64,000 bases of DNA from Mariniflexile sp. TRM1-10 (GTDB lineage Bacteria > Bacteroidota > Bacteroidia > Flavobacteriales > Flavobacteriaceae): positions 347,501 through 411,500 of the forward strand of contig NZ_CP022985.1 in the NCBI RefSeq assembly GCF_003425985.1, in the 5' to 3' direction. The translations under genes were made by a program, and so were the position numbers. The notes under the pieces are model-generated. The model was not told where the DNA came from, did not search any database, and worked only from the letters and a program-made list of their open reading frames with translations. Positions within the stretch are counted from its first letter, which is position 1. Each line of letters opens with the position of its first letter. Below are positions 49,058 through 59,700 of this stretch, piece after piece.

Positions 49058-50272
49058 ATGCGATTACACAGAAATTTATGCTTTTCGGTTATAGACGGAT
49101 TAACCTTAATTTTTAACGAAGGACATTATGCCGATAAAGTCATTCAACAACTATTAAAACGAGATAAACGATGGGGCGCTCGCGACCGTGCTTTTGTTGC
49201 CGAAACCACATACGATATTGTACGTTGGAAACGCCTTTATGCAGAAATTGCTGAAGTAAAAGAACCTTTTAATAGAGAGAATTTGTGGCGTATGTTTGCA
49301 GTTTGGGCAACTTTAAAAGGCATCAAATTACCCGATTGGAAATATTTTGAAGACACACCAACCCGAAAAATAAAAGGACGTTTTGATGAGCTTTCAAAAA
49401 TCAGAAAGTTTAAGGAATCGATTCCAGATTGGTTAGACGAACTAGGTGAAAAAGAATTAGGAAACACTGTTTGGAACAAGGAAATTACCGCTTTAAATGA
49501 ACAAGCCGATGTTATTTTAAGAGTAAATACCTTAAAAACCACCAAAGAAAAATTACAAACCGAGTTATTTGATTTAGATATTGAAACCGAGTATTTACAA
49601 GACTACCCAAATGCTTTAAAGCTTAAAGAGCGTGCTAATGTATTTACTACCGACGCTTTTAAAAATGGCTTTTTTGAAGTCCAAGATGCCTCGTCTCAAT
49701 TAGTTGCCGAATTTTTAAATGTACAACCCGGTATGCGAGTGGTTGATGCTTGTGCTGGTGCTGGTGGAAAAACGTTGCATATTGCTTCCTTGATGGAAAA
49801 CAAAGGGCAAATTATAGCTATGGACATTTATGAAAACAAACTTCATGAATTAAAAAGACGCGCAAAACGAAACGGCGCCCATAACATAGAACCACGAGTT
49901 ATCGATTCAACAAAAGTCATTAAAAAACTATACGATAAAGCGGACCGTGTTTTAATTGACGCCCCTTGTTCTGGCTTAGGTGTGTTGCGCAGAAACCCAG
50001 ATGCTAAATGGAAATTACAACCAGACTTTATCGAAAAAATAAAAACAACCCAACAAGACATTTTACAGCAGTATGCTAAAATGGTAAAAGTTGGCGGACA
50101 ATTGGTTTACGCAACATGTTCTATTTTACCATCAGAAAACCAGGAACAAGTTGACAAATTCTTAACATCAGAATCCGGTAAAAATTTCACGCTTGTAAAA
50201 GACAAAAAAGTATTAGCCCACAAATCGGGGTTTGATGGATTTTATATGGCTTTGTTGGAGCGGAAGGTTTAG
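49058..50272 (+). CDS. RsmB/NOP-family RNA cytosine-C5 methyltransferase
   Basis: The 404-residue product (start 49058, MRLHRNLCFSVIDG) has an N-terminal NusB-like/RNA-binding region and a C-terminal methyltransferase: motif I DACAGAGGKTLHIA (about 235), motif IV with catalytic Cys DAPCSGLGVLRRNPD, motif VI TCSILPSENQEQV with the second Cys. It methylates C5 of cytosine in rRNA. The classical RsmB N-terminal NusB domain is shortened, so it may be a related family member rather than true RsmB. Confidence 0.88.
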   Translation: MRLHRNLCFSVIDGLTLIFNEGHYADKVIQQLLKRDKRWGARDRAFVAETTYDIVRWKRLYAEIAEVKEPFNRENLWRMFAVWATLKGIKLPDWKYFEDTPTRKIKGRFDELSKIRKFKESIPDWLDELGEKELGNTVWNKEITALNEQADVILRVNTLKTTKEKLQTELFDLDIETEYLQDYPNALKLKERANVFTTDAFKNGFFEVQDASSQLVAEFLNVQPGMRVVDACAGAGGKTLHIASLMENKGQIIAMDIYENKLHELKRRAKRNGAHNIEPRVIDSTKVIKKLYDKADRVLIDAPCSGLGVLRRNPDAKWKLQPDFIEKIKTTQQDILQQYAKMVKVGGQLVYATCSILPSENQEQVDKFLTSESGKNFTLVKDKKVLAHKSGFDGFYMALLERKV

Positions 50273-50406
50273 TTTTTGGTTTAAAGAGCATAAATGATTA
50301 TTATCAAAAGCAAAATTCAAAACAGGATGCGCTTTCATGTTCAAAACCTAGTGAATAACTCTAAATTTTCATTGAACTATTTACACCAAATTAAACTTAA
50401 AAAAAG

Positions 50407-50414
50407 TAAATTTG
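50407..50414 (+). promoter_or_regulatory. Promoter -7 box for purL
   Basis: TAAATTTG (exact -7 consensus) lies 33 nt upstream of the purL ATG at 50448 and overlaps the earlier in-frame ATG at 50412, supporting 50448. Confidence 0.6.
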
Positions 50415-50447
50415 CACTTTGTTAAACACAACACAAATCAATACATA

Positions 50448-53400
50448 ATGATTCATTTCTTTGGAAACGTAACCAGCAAGGTATTTGCTGTCCAAACAAC
50501 AAAAGAATTATCAACCGAAACCATCGCTAAATTAACGTGGTTATTTGGCAACCAACCAAAGATAGAACAAGCATCGCTCGATGCTTTTTTTGTTGGTCCA
50601 CGTGCAGCTATGATAACACCTTGGAGCACAAATGCTGTTGAAATTACCCAAAATATGGGCATTTCCGATATTATAAGAATTGAAGAATTCCAAGCAGTTT
50701 CTGAAGATTTTAAAGGTTTCGACCCGATGATTTCTGAAAAATTCAATGGATTAAACCAAGAATCATTTACTATAAATATCAAGCCTGAACCTATTCTCGA
50801 TATTGAAGATATTGCAGCTTACAACCAAAAAGAGGGTTTGTCTTTAAGTGATGAAGAAGTTGACTATTTAAAAGGAGTTGCAAAAAAAATGGGGCGTCCG
50901 CTAACAGATTCCGAAGTTTTTGGGTTTTCTCAAGTGAATTCAGAACATTGCCGTCATAAAATTTTCAACGGTACTTTTGTGATTGATGGTGTTGAAAAAC
51001 CAACATCACTTTTCAAATTAATTAGAAAAACATCTGAAACACATCCCAACAGTATTGTTTCGGCTTATAAAGATAATGTGGCTTTTGTTGAAGGTCCCAA
51101 AGTGGAACAATTTGCACCAAAAACTGCAGACAAACCAGATTTTTACCAAACAAAAGCATTCGAATCCGTTATTTCATTAAAAGCAGAAACCCACAACTTC
51201 CCTACCACCGTAGAACCATTTAATGGTGCTGCAACAGGTTCGGGTGGTGAAATTCGCGATAGACTTGCCGGAGGAAAAGGTTCATTACCATTAGCAGGTA
51301 CAGCGGTTTACATGACATCCTATTCTCGATTAGAACAAAACAGACCTTGGGAAAAGGCTTTTTCAGAGCGCAAATGGTTATACCAAACGCCCATGGATAT
51401 TTTAATAAAAGCATCCAATGGTGCATCCGACTTTGGAAACAAGTTCGGGCAGCCGCTTATTTGTGGTTCGGTGTTAACCTTTGAACACGATGAACATTTG
51501 GACAAGCTTAATGTGACAGCAAGAAAATTAGGTTTCGATAAAGTCATCATGCAAGCTGGTGGTATCGGCTATGGAAAAAAAGATCAGGCTTTAAAAGATA
51601 AGCCACAAGCCGGTGATAAAATTGTTATTCTTGGTGGCGAAAACTACCGAATTGGCATGGGTGGAGCTGCCGTATCTAGTGCCGATACTGGTGAATTTGC
51701 ATCTGGCATCGAATTAAACGCCGTGCAACGTTCCAATCCCGAAATGCAAAAACGTGCTGCCAATGCCATTCGTGGCATGGTGGAAAGTGATGAAAATTTT
51801 ATCGTTTCTATTCATGATCATGGTGCTGGAGGCCATTTAAATTGTTTAAGCGAATTAGTAGAAGATACTGGCGGAAAAATAGATTTAGACGCCTTACCGG
51901 TTGGTGATCCAACGCTTTCCGATAAAGAAATTATTGGTAACGAATCACAAGAACGTATGGGCTTGGTGATTGACAAAGACCATATCGATATCCTTCAACG
52001 TATTGCTGATAGAGAACGCTCCCCGATGTATACTGTAGGTGATGTTACAGGCGACAATCGTTTTACATTTGAATCTAAAACCAATGGCCACAAACCAATG
52101 GATTTAGCTATGGAAGACATGTTTGGTAGTTCACCAAAAACCATCATGACCGATAAGACCGTTGAAAGAAACTATGCTAATATTAGTTATGACGCCACTA
52201 AGTTTCATGAGTATTTAGAACAAGTTTTGCAATTGGAAGCCGTGGCGTGTAAAGACTGGTTAACAAACAAAGTGGATCGTTGCGTTGGCGGAAAAGTAGC
52301 GAAACAACAATGCGCTGGCCCTTTACAACTGCCTTTAAACAATGTTGGCGTGATGTCGTTGGATTATAAAGGAAAAGAAGGCATTGCAACCTCTATTGGG
52401 CACTCCCCTATTTCTGGATTAATTAATCCCATCGCAGGAAGCAGAAATGCTATCACCGAAGCCTTAACCAATATTATTTGGGCACCGTTAAAAGATGATT
52501 TAACATCGGTTTCCTTATCGGCAAACTGGATGTGGCCTTGTAAAAATGAAGGTGAAGATGCGCGTTTGTATGAAGCTGTTCAAGCGGTTTCAGAATTTGC
52601 GATTGATTTAGGCATTAATGTGCCTACAGGGAAAGATTCCTTATCAATGAAGCAAAAATATCCTGATGGCGATGTACTTTCCCCTGGAACGGTTATTATT
52701 TCCGCAGCAGGAAACTGTAATGATATTGCCAATGTCATTGAGCCTGTTTTCCAGAAAAATGCAGGTAATATTTACTACATCAATATATCACAGGATCATT
52801 TCAAATTAGGCGGAAGTTCATTTGCGCAAGTATTGAATAAAATTGGAAACGATACACCAACGGTAAAAAGTGCCACTTACGTAAAAACCGTTTTCAACAC
52901 CATTCAAAAATTAATAAAAGACAAACAAATAGTTGCAGGACACGATGTTGCTTCCGGCGGTTTAATTACCACATTGTTAGAACTGTGTTTTGCTGATAAT
53001 AATTTAGGTGCTGAATTAGATCTTTCTGCTTTAGCTGAAAAAGACTCCATAAAAGTGTTATTTTCTGAAAATTCCGGTATTGTGATCCAAGCAAAAGATG
53101 CTTCAATTGAAACCGTATTAAGTAAAGCGCAAATTGATTTTTATAACATTGGAAAAGTAACTAGCAGTGATGTTTTGAGCATCACCAACAACAACGACGT
53201 TTTCACTTTAAACATATCTCGTTTACGCGATACTTGGTACAAAACCTCGTTTTTATTAGACCAAAAACAAACGGCTGAAGGTTTAGCAAAAGACCGATTT
53301 GATAATTACAAAAACCAACCCCTTCAATATACATTCCCAAGTCACTTTACGGGCCTCACCCCCAGCCCCTCTCCAAAGGAAAGGGGTGCGAGACCCAAAG

Positions 53401-54137
53401 CAGCTATTTTACGGGAAAAAGGCAGTAACTCCGAACGTGAAATGGCAAATGCGATGTATTTAGCAGGTTTTGATGTGAAGGACGTACATATGACCGATTT
53501 AATATCAGGTCGTGAAACTTTGGAAGATATTCAGTTTTTAGGTACTGTTGGAGGCTTTTCAAATTCCGATGTTTTAGGCTCTGCAAAAGGTTGGGCAGGC
53601 GCTATTAAATATAACGAAAAGGCCAATAAAGTGATTCAGGATTTCTTTAAAAGAGAAGATACACTATCGGTAGGTATTTGTAATGGCTGCCAATTATGGA
53701 TGGAATTGGAACTTATCAATCCAGAACACGAAGTTCACGGAAAACTGCTTCATAACGATTCGCATAAACATGAAAGCGCTTTTACTTCCGTTAAGATCCA
53801 AAAGAACAATTCGGTCATGCTTTCAACATTAGAAGGTGCCACCTTAGGGGTTTGGATTTCACATGGCGAAGGCAAATTTAGCTTGCCTTTAACAGAAGAC
53901 AATTATAATATTGTTGCTAAATATGGTTATAGTGAATATCCACACAATCCCAATGGTTCCGATTTTAACACCGCTATGATGTGCGATAAAACAGGGCGCC
54001 ATTTAGTAACCATGCCACACATTGAACGTTCTACATTCCAATGGAATTGGGCATATTATCCTGAAAACAGAAATGACGCCGTGTCACCATGGTTGGAAGC
54101 ATTTGTGAATGCCCGACTTTGGTTAGAAAAAAAATAA
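50448..54137 (+). CDS. purL: Phosphoribosylformylglycinamidine synthase (large, fused PurL)
   Basis: The 1229-residue fused enzyme converts FGAR, ATP and glutamine to FGAM. It shows the linker and FGAM-synthase domains (NSEHCRHKIFNG, AETHNFPTTVEPFNGAATG, GGEIRDRLAGG), a second AIRS-like half (PVGDPTLSDKEIIGNESQER) and a C-terminal glutaminase with nucleophile VGICNGCQLW and base ISHGEGKF. Between the second half and the glutaminase (about residues 967-983) lies LTPSPSPKERGARPK, encoded by a GC-rich dispersed palindrome at 53354-53392 that keeps the frame. A hairpin terminator follows. Confidence 0.95.
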   Translation: MIHFFGNVTSKVFAVQTTKELSTETIAKLTWLFGNQPKIEQASLDAFFVGPRAAMITPWSTNAVEITQNMGISDIIRIEEFQAVSEDFKGFDPMISEKFNGLNQESFTINIKPEPILDIEDIAAYNQKEGLSLSDEEVDYLKGVAKKMGRPLTDSEVFGFSQVNSEHCRHKIFNGTFVIDGVEKPTSLFKLIRKTSETHPNSIVSAYKDNVAFVEGPKVEQFAPKTADKPDFYQTKAFESVISLKAETHNFPTTVEPFNGAATGSGGEIRDRLAGGKGSLPLAGTAVYMTSYSRLEQNRPWEKAFSERKWLYQTPMDILIKASNGASDFGNKFGQPLICGSVLTFEHDEHLDKLNVTARKLGFDKVIMQAGGIGYGKKDQALKDKPQAGDKIVILGGENYRIGMGGAAVSSADTGEFASGIELNAVQRSNPEMQKRAANAIRGMVESDENFIVSIHDHGAGGHLNCLSELVEDTGGKIDLDALPVGDPTLSDKEIIGNESQERMGLVIDKDHIDILQRIADRERSPMYTVGDVTGDNRFTFESKTNGHKPMDLAMEDMFGSSPKTIMTDKTVERNYANISYDATKFHEYLEQVLQLEAVACKDWLTNKVDRCVGGKVAKQQCAGPLQLPLNNVGVMSLDYKGKEGIATSIGHSPISGLINPIAGSRNAITEALTNIIWAPLKDDLTSVSLSANWMWPCKNEGEDARLYEAVQAVSEFAIDLGINVPTGKDSLSMKQKYPDGDVLSPGTVIISAAGNCNDIANVIEPVFQKNAGNIYYINISQDHFKLGGSSFAQVLNKIGNDTPTVKSATYVKTVFNTIQKLIKDKQIVAGHDVASGGLITTLLELCFADNNLGAELDLSALAEKDSIKVLFSENSGIVIQAKDASIETVLSKAQIDFYNIGKVTSSDVLSITNNNDVFTLNISRLRDTWYKTSFLLDQKQTAEGLAKDRFDNYKNQPLQYTFPSHFTGLTPSPSPKERGARPKAAILREKGSNSEREMANAMYLAGFDVKDVHMTDLISGRETLEDIQFLGTVGGFSNSDVLGSAKGWAGAIKYNEKANKVIQDFFKREDTLSVGICNGCQLWMELELINPEHEVHGKLLHNDSHKHESAFTSVKIQKNNSVMLSTLEGATLGVWISHGEGKFSLPLTEDNYNIVAKYGYSEYPHNPNGSDFNTAMMCDKTGRHLVTMPHIERSTFQWNWAYYPENRNDAVSPWLEAFVNARLWLEKK
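53354..53392 (+). repeat. Dispersed GC-rich palindrome inside purL
   Basis: The block CCTCACCCCCAGCCCCTCTC, AAA and GGAAAGGGGTGCGAG is an imperfect inverted repeat centred on the CTCCAAAGGA core. It is GC-rich in an AT-rich gene and lies in a linker. I know similar CCCCTCTCCAAAGGAGAGGGG blocks as intergenic repeats in many Bacteroidota; here it is translated in frame as LTPSPSPKERG. Confidence 0.75.
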
Positions 54138-54158
54138 GGAGTTATTTATAAATTCTTG

Positions 54159-54189
54159 AAAAAGCTTTTACTTTGGTAAGAGCTTTTTT
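54159..54189 (+). terminator. Terminator after purL
   Basis: AAAAAGCTTTTAC (54159-54171) pairs with GTAAGAGCTTTTTT (54176-54189) through one wobble, around TTTG, followed by T-rich DNA. Confidence 0.8.
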
Positions 54190-54299
54190 GTTTTTAAAAT
54201 GCACAACGAATTGAACAATTATTTCACTTAATGCTCAATGAGATGTGCATAATTATATTTTCTTTCTCTTTCTTAAATTTATTAAAACAAATCTAAAGG

Positions 54300-54435
54300 A
54301 GCGCAGTCGAAACCCTTGCCAAACCCTTTTCTGTCAAGCATTTCGACTTTAGTTTATCTTGAGCATTGTCGAAAATGAAAATATATTTTTATTTGAAGAT
54401 AAAAGCGCAGCTTACGAAAGGCTCAATGTGACAAT
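54300..54435. repeat. TTCGACAAGCTCA-family remnants downstream of purL
   Basis: GCGCAGTCGAAACCC, TCAAGCATTTCGACTTTAGT, TGAGCATTGTCGAAAATG and AGGCTCAATGTGACAA are partial arms of the dispersed family in the 54190-54509 interval. A weak TTGGG/CCCAA inverted repeat follows at 54465-54501. No gene is visible in this interval. Confidence 0.5.
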
Positions 54436-54509
54436 TTAGAATAACCACGCTTAACTTAATGACATTGGGCTTGAACTAGCAATTAATACGGTGTTACCCA
54501 ACGTTTTTT

Positions 54510-55391
54510 TTAATCCGCAATTATGAAATTCAGGGGCATTTTATAAGAAACATTGATAGGTTTTCCTTCTTTTGTTCCTGGTTCCAAATTTGGTAATAAT
54601 CCAATAACTTCAATTGCATTTTGGTTCATAATTTCAGGACCGCCAGCAGCATTGATATTTATTGGTTTTCCGTTTGTGTCAATTACAAACTCAATCATTA
54701 TCTTTATTTTTCCTGTAAGTTCAACATCAGCTGCGAGGTCAGTATTAAATTTCCTCATTACGTGTTGCTGAATAAACTTGTTAGTACACTCTTTCCTTTT
54801 TTCAATGTCCCATTTTGATTTACAGTCAGGTGCCAATGGTGGATTTTCAACTTCGTTAAATTCTACAATTTGAGATTCATCAATTTCTTTAGTTACTAAT
54901 TCTGCTTTTGAGTAATCAACACTTTTTATTTTTTCTGATTTTGACTCAATAACTTTAGTCTCTGAAGGTTTATCGTCACTCAATTTCTCCATTTCTAATC
55001 GAATCATAGGCAAAATAAAATAGGTTTTACCACTGTTTTCTTGAAATGTAATATGCATAGAAGAAAATCCGTCATTCTCTGTTCCAATTAGTATTTGATC
55101 ATTTTTTATTATCCAATTTTGATTGTCAAGAAAAAATAGTTCTTTCATTCTTTCATCTCCTAATTTTCCATATTTAATCCTAAAAACTTTATTTCCTTTA
55201 AAATTGAATTTTGAGCCTAAAAAAGCATCTTCAATTAATTTTAAAGCTTCTTTTTGCGGAACTTCGTCAGAATTTGGAATATCAACATTAACAGCTTTCC
55301 ATTCTCCCATTAAATTTTTATCATTCAGATTTTGTGACTTTGCTAAAAAGCTAAATATTAATGCTATAACTAATAGTGTTTTTAATTTCAT
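54510..55391 (-). CDS. Secreted TonB C-terminal-domain protein
   Basis: The 293-residue product has a cleavable-looking signal (MKLKTLLVIALIFSFLAKSQ), a lipocalin-like N-terminal part (GEWKAVNVDIPNSDE, FKGNKVFRIKYGKLG) and a C-terminal TonB_C domain (about 210-290: LTGKIKIMIEFVIDTNGKP, NQNAIEVIGLLPNLEPGTK). Classical TonB has a membrane anchor and a Pro-rich stalk; both are absent, and the family is usually called energy-transducer-TonB-like in Bacteroidota. A direct role with a receptor is not shown. It is the first of three minus-strand accessory genes with inverted repeats between them. Confidence 0.82.
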   Translation of the reverse strand: MKLKTLLVIALIFSFLAKSQNLNDKNLMGEWKAVNVDIPNSDEVPQKEALKLIEDAFLGSKFNFKGNKVFRIKYGKLGDERMKELFFLDNQNWIIKNDQILIGTENDGFSSMHITFQENSGKTYFILPMIRLEMEKLSDDKPSETKVIESKSEKIKSVDYSKAELVTKEIDESQIVEFNEVENPPLAPDCKSKWDIEKRKECTNKFIQQHVMRKFNTDLAADVELTGKIKIMIEFVIDTNGKPININAAGGPEIMNQNAIEVIGLLPNLEPGTKEGKPINVSYKMPLNFIIAD

Positions 55392-55414
55392 AATGTTTGT
55401 TTTTAAATGTTATG

Positions 55415-55557
55415 CCTGTTGCACAACTTGGTAAATTAGTCAAAACTTAATTTTGCAAAAGTTTTTAAAAACAAATAAAGCCTGACAATTAATCCTTTAC
55501 AATTTTGTGCAATTATACAAATGCTATTTTATGTCTCTTTTTTAGTTGTACAACAGC
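55415..55557. repeat. Long inverted repeat between TonB-like and AlbA_2 genes
   Basis: CCTGTTGCACAACT (55415-55428) and AGTTGTACAACAGC (55544-55557) are imperfect inverted complements separated by about 115 bp of non-coding AT-rich DNA. Adjacent TTATG and CTACT extend the symmetry. The size and arm arrangement resemble cassette boundaries of integrons, but no standard core site is obvious. Confidence 0.5.
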
Positions 55558-55578
55558 TACTATTGTTCTAGGTAGTGC

Positions 55579-56571
55579 TTATTTATCAAATATTTCAATA
55601 TCAGATATTTTTGTAGTCCCATTTCTAGGTTCAGCGTTATCTGAATAAACTATCCATTCCAAAACTTTGTCGGAATTCTGAAATTTCTCATTTAGCTTTA
55701 TGTCTTTTAAATGTAAACATCTAGTCGGTAAAATTGGGTCATATCTTGAAGGGCCATATTTAGGACTAGCATAACCTCCATTCATTGTTGGAATATATGT
55801 CGAATCCACAACATCTCGAATTGTATTTTCCATAAATATGTTTGCAATTCCATCTTTTACATCTTCTTTTTCTGCCAAATATTCTTGTGGGATATTAATA
55901 TAAGCATTTAAATAATTTGCAAGTACTTTTCCATTGTTTCTAGCCCAAATCCTTAATGTGTAATTCGTTTTATATTCTTTAGTTGGTTCTGCTTTTTGAA
56001 ACATTCCTCTATCTCCGATTGTAAAAGAAGGCATTCCATAATTCGGTTTTGTTACTTCATAAGTCCTTTTTGTTATCTCTAATTCAAGGTCAATAATTGG
56101 TGATTTTGTCCGATTTAAAATATCCTTTATTTCATAATCATACATTGGTTCTGAATTAAAATTGAACCTCTTATAGTATTTTCTGTCGTTTGCTTGATGA
56201 GCAGTATTGCTTTTAGGTATTTCAACTACATAAATTACTTCGTCTAATTGTTCGTTTACAGTAACTGAATGAATTTTAATTCCGTTAATTCTTGGTCTAA
56301 TTTTACTTTGAATAATTTGTTCAAGCCATTCTTTTGTAATTTCTTTTCGGTTTATTGGGTCAACTGATTCTGGTAAATGTCTATTGATTTTATCTTCTTT
56401 AATTCCGTAGATTATTATTCCTCCGTCAGAATTGGCAAAAGCAGAAACATCTTTAGAAATTTCGTTCGTCTTTTTATCATTACGTTGTAATGAGCCAGAT
56501 GCTTTATAATCAAGATTTAGGTTTTCCTCGATCTTATTTTCTATGTAACTATTAATTTTATCTAAATCCAT
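55579..56571 (-). CDS. AlbA_2 (Schlafen-type) domain protein
   Basis: The 330-residue product opens with an AlbA_2 domain (about residues 10-150): LNLDYKASGSL, ISKDVSAFANSDGGIIIYGI, HLPESVDPINRKEI, and a VYVVEIPKSNTAH-type strand. The acidic E/D-K-A region and the S-A-F-A-N-x-x-GG block are the family signature; some Schlafen proteins are nucleases, others regulators. The C-terminal half (about 150-330) is beta-rich and unrecognised. No signal peptide. Its neighbours and AT-rich composition place it in an accessory region; a defence or stress role is plausible but unproven. Confidence 0.8.
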   Translation of the reverse strand: MDLDKINSYIENKIEENLNLDYKASGSLQRNDKKTNEISKDVSAFANSDGGIIIYGIKEDKINRHLPESVDPINRKEITKEWLEQIIQSKIRPRINGIKIHSVTVNEQLDEVIYVVEIPKSNTAHQANDRKYYKRFNFNSEPMYDYEIKDILNRTKSPIIDLELEITKRTYEVTKPNYGMPSFTIGDRGMFQKAEPTKEYKTNYTLRIWARNNGKVLANYLNAYINIPQEYLAEKEDVKDGIANIFMENTIRDVVDSTYIPTMNGGYASPKYGPSRYDPILPTRCLHLKDIKLNEKFQNSDKVLEWIVYSDNAEPRNGTTKISDIEIFDK

Positions 56572-56602
56572 TTCTTAATTCTGAACACTTTTCTAGCATT
56601 AC

Positions 56603-56720
56603 CTATAACGATTTACAGCTACCCGAAGGTGGTTATTTTGTAACGATTCACTGTCAACCAAGCACAAACTTTAGCTTGATTTAACCACTGAACTGCCACT
56701 TTTGGGTAGATGTTGTTATG
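56603..56720. repeat. Long inverted repeat between AlbA_2 and HD/HSP90-ATPase genes
   Basis: ACAGCTACCCGAAGGTGG (56615-56632) and CCACTTTTGGGTAGATGT (56696-56713) match at 15 of 18 paired positions, flanked outside by CTATAACG and GTTATG. The 118-bp structure fills most of the intergenic gap. Similar inverted repeats with TAAC/GTTA ends flank the neighbours (55415-55557; 59834-59868). Confidence 0.6.
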
Positions 56721-56732
56721 TACCGTATTTTA

Positions 56733-59700
56733 TTAATACATTTCTCGTCTATACCAAATTGTTGTGTCGTATTTTATGAAATTAGTTTTTAGTATTGTTG
56801 CTATCAACTCTTCCCTATCTATTCTACTCCAAACTATATTTTCAATGTCACGATTATTTTTTCGCTGAAATCTTGATTGAATCAATTCCTCTACTTTTGT
56901 TTTGTCAAATTCTTTATAATAGAAAAAACTGTTTAGAAGACTTACAGTTTGAGATAAGGCAATTCTGTCTTCTTGACTTTTATCTGCTAATTTATCAATT
57001 AGCTTTACTAAATAGGTATTTAATTCTGAATTTTTGAGGATAAATAGTGCATTTGAAGAGTTTATCGCAATTTGACTTATAGATTTGTCGATATCAAAAT
57101 CTCGCAGTTGAATAAAGCATCTGTTAGAATTACTCCGACTGTAATTAAAGTCATCATCTGTAATAATAATTTCTTCCCATATTTTCTCTTTAACTAAAGA
57201 CCATCTTAAATCTAGTCTCCTTTGTTCGGGAATCAGTTTAATAGAATCAACTTGAAAATTATCTCTAATAATTTTATCTATAATATTATCCGATTGTTGA
57301 TTACACAAAAGATAGTCAATATGATTTGTATTGGAGTCCTCGTTTCCAAAAATGGTTTTTAATAATGCTAAGGCCGAAGTGTTTGATGATTTCACTTCTT
57401 TAATTAATGAGTCTGCAGAAGAATATGATGCACAATCAATTGACCAAAAATGGTTTAGGTCTTTTAGTTCATTGACACTTATTATTTCTCTGTTGGTGTT
57501 TTTTTCGATTAACACACATTGAACTTTAGACAAAGCTTTTTCAAAAGAATTTAAATCTTCAATTTTTATTTCTCGACTATTGTATCTCGAATTGTGAGTG
57601 AATGAATTTAATAGCCACTTTGCTTCATTTGCTGCCCAAGTAATAGAAAAACCTTCTTTTCTTAGGTTTTCAAGCTCATTTGTAATGTGTTCAAGGTATA
57701 ATTGATATATTGAAAACAATAGAGCTTCTCTCTCTGGTGTTATTTCAATATTGGACCTTGCAACATTTGTTTTAGGTGCATTTTTTCCCGAAGTATTAAC
57801 TATAGCATATAAGTTTCTACCGTTAAAGCCTGGTGTGTTAAAGTCAACTCGAATACCTTCGATACAAGTTCCAATTGGTTGTACATTATTTCTATCAATT
57901 TCTCTGTAGTCTAGGAAATCCCACTCTTTCCAATGTTCAATGTAACGTAATGCAAATGCCAATGTCAACCCATCTTTTTCAACTTCTTTAATCTTTAGGT
58001 ACTTATCGTCAATATCAAATCCAATTCCCTTTAAATGACTTTTCAAAACCTCCTTAGGACTTGTGTATCCAATAGAGGTTAGTTTTTCATTTACCTCTAG
58101 CTGCAACTTGCAGTTAGGAATTAGTATCCATTTTCTTAGTTCTTTTTCTATATTTGAAAGATCTACATCTGCTCGTACATAAAGTTTAATTTCAGTTCCA
58201 TGTTTTTTAATTTCATTACAAACTTTATCTATAGATAAATACTTCAACAGATATTTTCCATGTACTTTCTTTATTTTCAGTAAAATGGCTTTATCTGATT
58301 CGCTTGATTTTGTCAATATGTCAATATCATCCGCTATTAGAAAACAAGTTAGTAATCCAATTCCAAATCGGCTTATAGGTGAAAAATTAGGATATTTCTT
58401 TTTAAACGCTTCATCTTGATATCTTGAAGATCCCACTTTTAGTAGATGGTTTTGGATTATATCTAATGTCATACCAGTTCCATTGTCAATAAATGACAAC
58501 TCTCTCTTTCTCTCTTCCCATTTAATTTTGATTTCTGGATTATAATCTAAACCTTTTCCTTCTGAGATTAATTCATGTTTCTTTAGCTTTGAAGCATCAA
58601 TTCCATTTTGAGTTAGTTCTCTCAGTACTACGGTTGGATCATTATAAAGTGTATGACCTACTAAAAGGTCAAGGATCTTTGTTTGGTCAAGGACGAATTC
58701 GAATTGTCTCTTTTCAAAATCTTTAGTTTCAATATTTGAATCATCTATATTCCTCCAAGGATAGTTAAAAGAATTTCCATATAATTTATTTGCTGCTTCG
58801 TTGTATTTATAATTGTCCTTTAATTGTTTGTTTGCGTAATTTATATATGAAACTAAACCAAAAAAGCCTTTTTCTTCTTCGAAAAGTGCAATAATTTCTA
58901 AAGTGTCTTTTGGAATTAAATCGTCAGCAACTCCTTCTTTGTTTTTCTTAATTTGAGGTCTAATAGTTTTAACTGCTCGTTGCTTCGCCCATTCTTCCTG
59001 ACTAATTGGGTCAGTCGGATTTATTAGATTAAATTCAATTGAAGGGGTTCGGTCTGAAGTTATATGAAGCAAATCTGCAGTCCTTAAGATTAATGCGGAA
59101 TAATGTAAATTAACAAGTTCCTCTTTTGAAGGACCATACTGTTGATTTGGTTTGTATTTATCAAAATCATCTAAATCAGATAAATGATGACTTTCACAAA
59201 TAAGAGCTAAGTCTCTTCTAAACATATAATCAATGCTGGAAATAAGCTTTTTTATTTCTACAACAACCTGTAATTCATGTTGGAAATTAGGATTTGGTTC
59301 ATCAAGTATCCAATATTTTATTCTTTCTGCATGAGTCCTTCTAACAAGTTCTTGATAAATAAATCTATCTTGTGTTTCTTCATTTATAAGAGATAGAATT
59401 TTATCTCTGTAATCTAAGCCAAACTGTCCGTCAATTATTAATTGTTTGTATGTAGAGAAAGTTGATTTTTTTCTTTCCCTAAATTCTTCTTTGGTCACAA
59501 GCATACCTAAATCATGAAAATATATTGATAGGGTCAGCATAAGCCAATTAGCAGGTGTTAACTTTTCTTGAGTTTCTTCTGGAATTATCCATTCGAGAGA
59601 ATCGAGCATGAAATCAATATGGCTTATATCATGTTTGGTATACTCGTCAAAAATTCCATCTCTACCAATTTGTCCAAGTATATGAGCTACTTGTCGTTTT

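Noticed and set aside
51220..51426. Minus-strand open frames inside purL
   Set aside because: They are antisense shadows of a strongly conserved enzyme and have no own motif, promoter or start context; the same holds for antisense frames across carB, ppdK and the HD/HSP90 gene.
54465..54501. TTGGG/CCCAA inverted repeat as a fourth cassette boundary
   Set aside because: The stem is only five base pairs and the core sites are in the opposite order to integron attC sites; kept only as a weak note.
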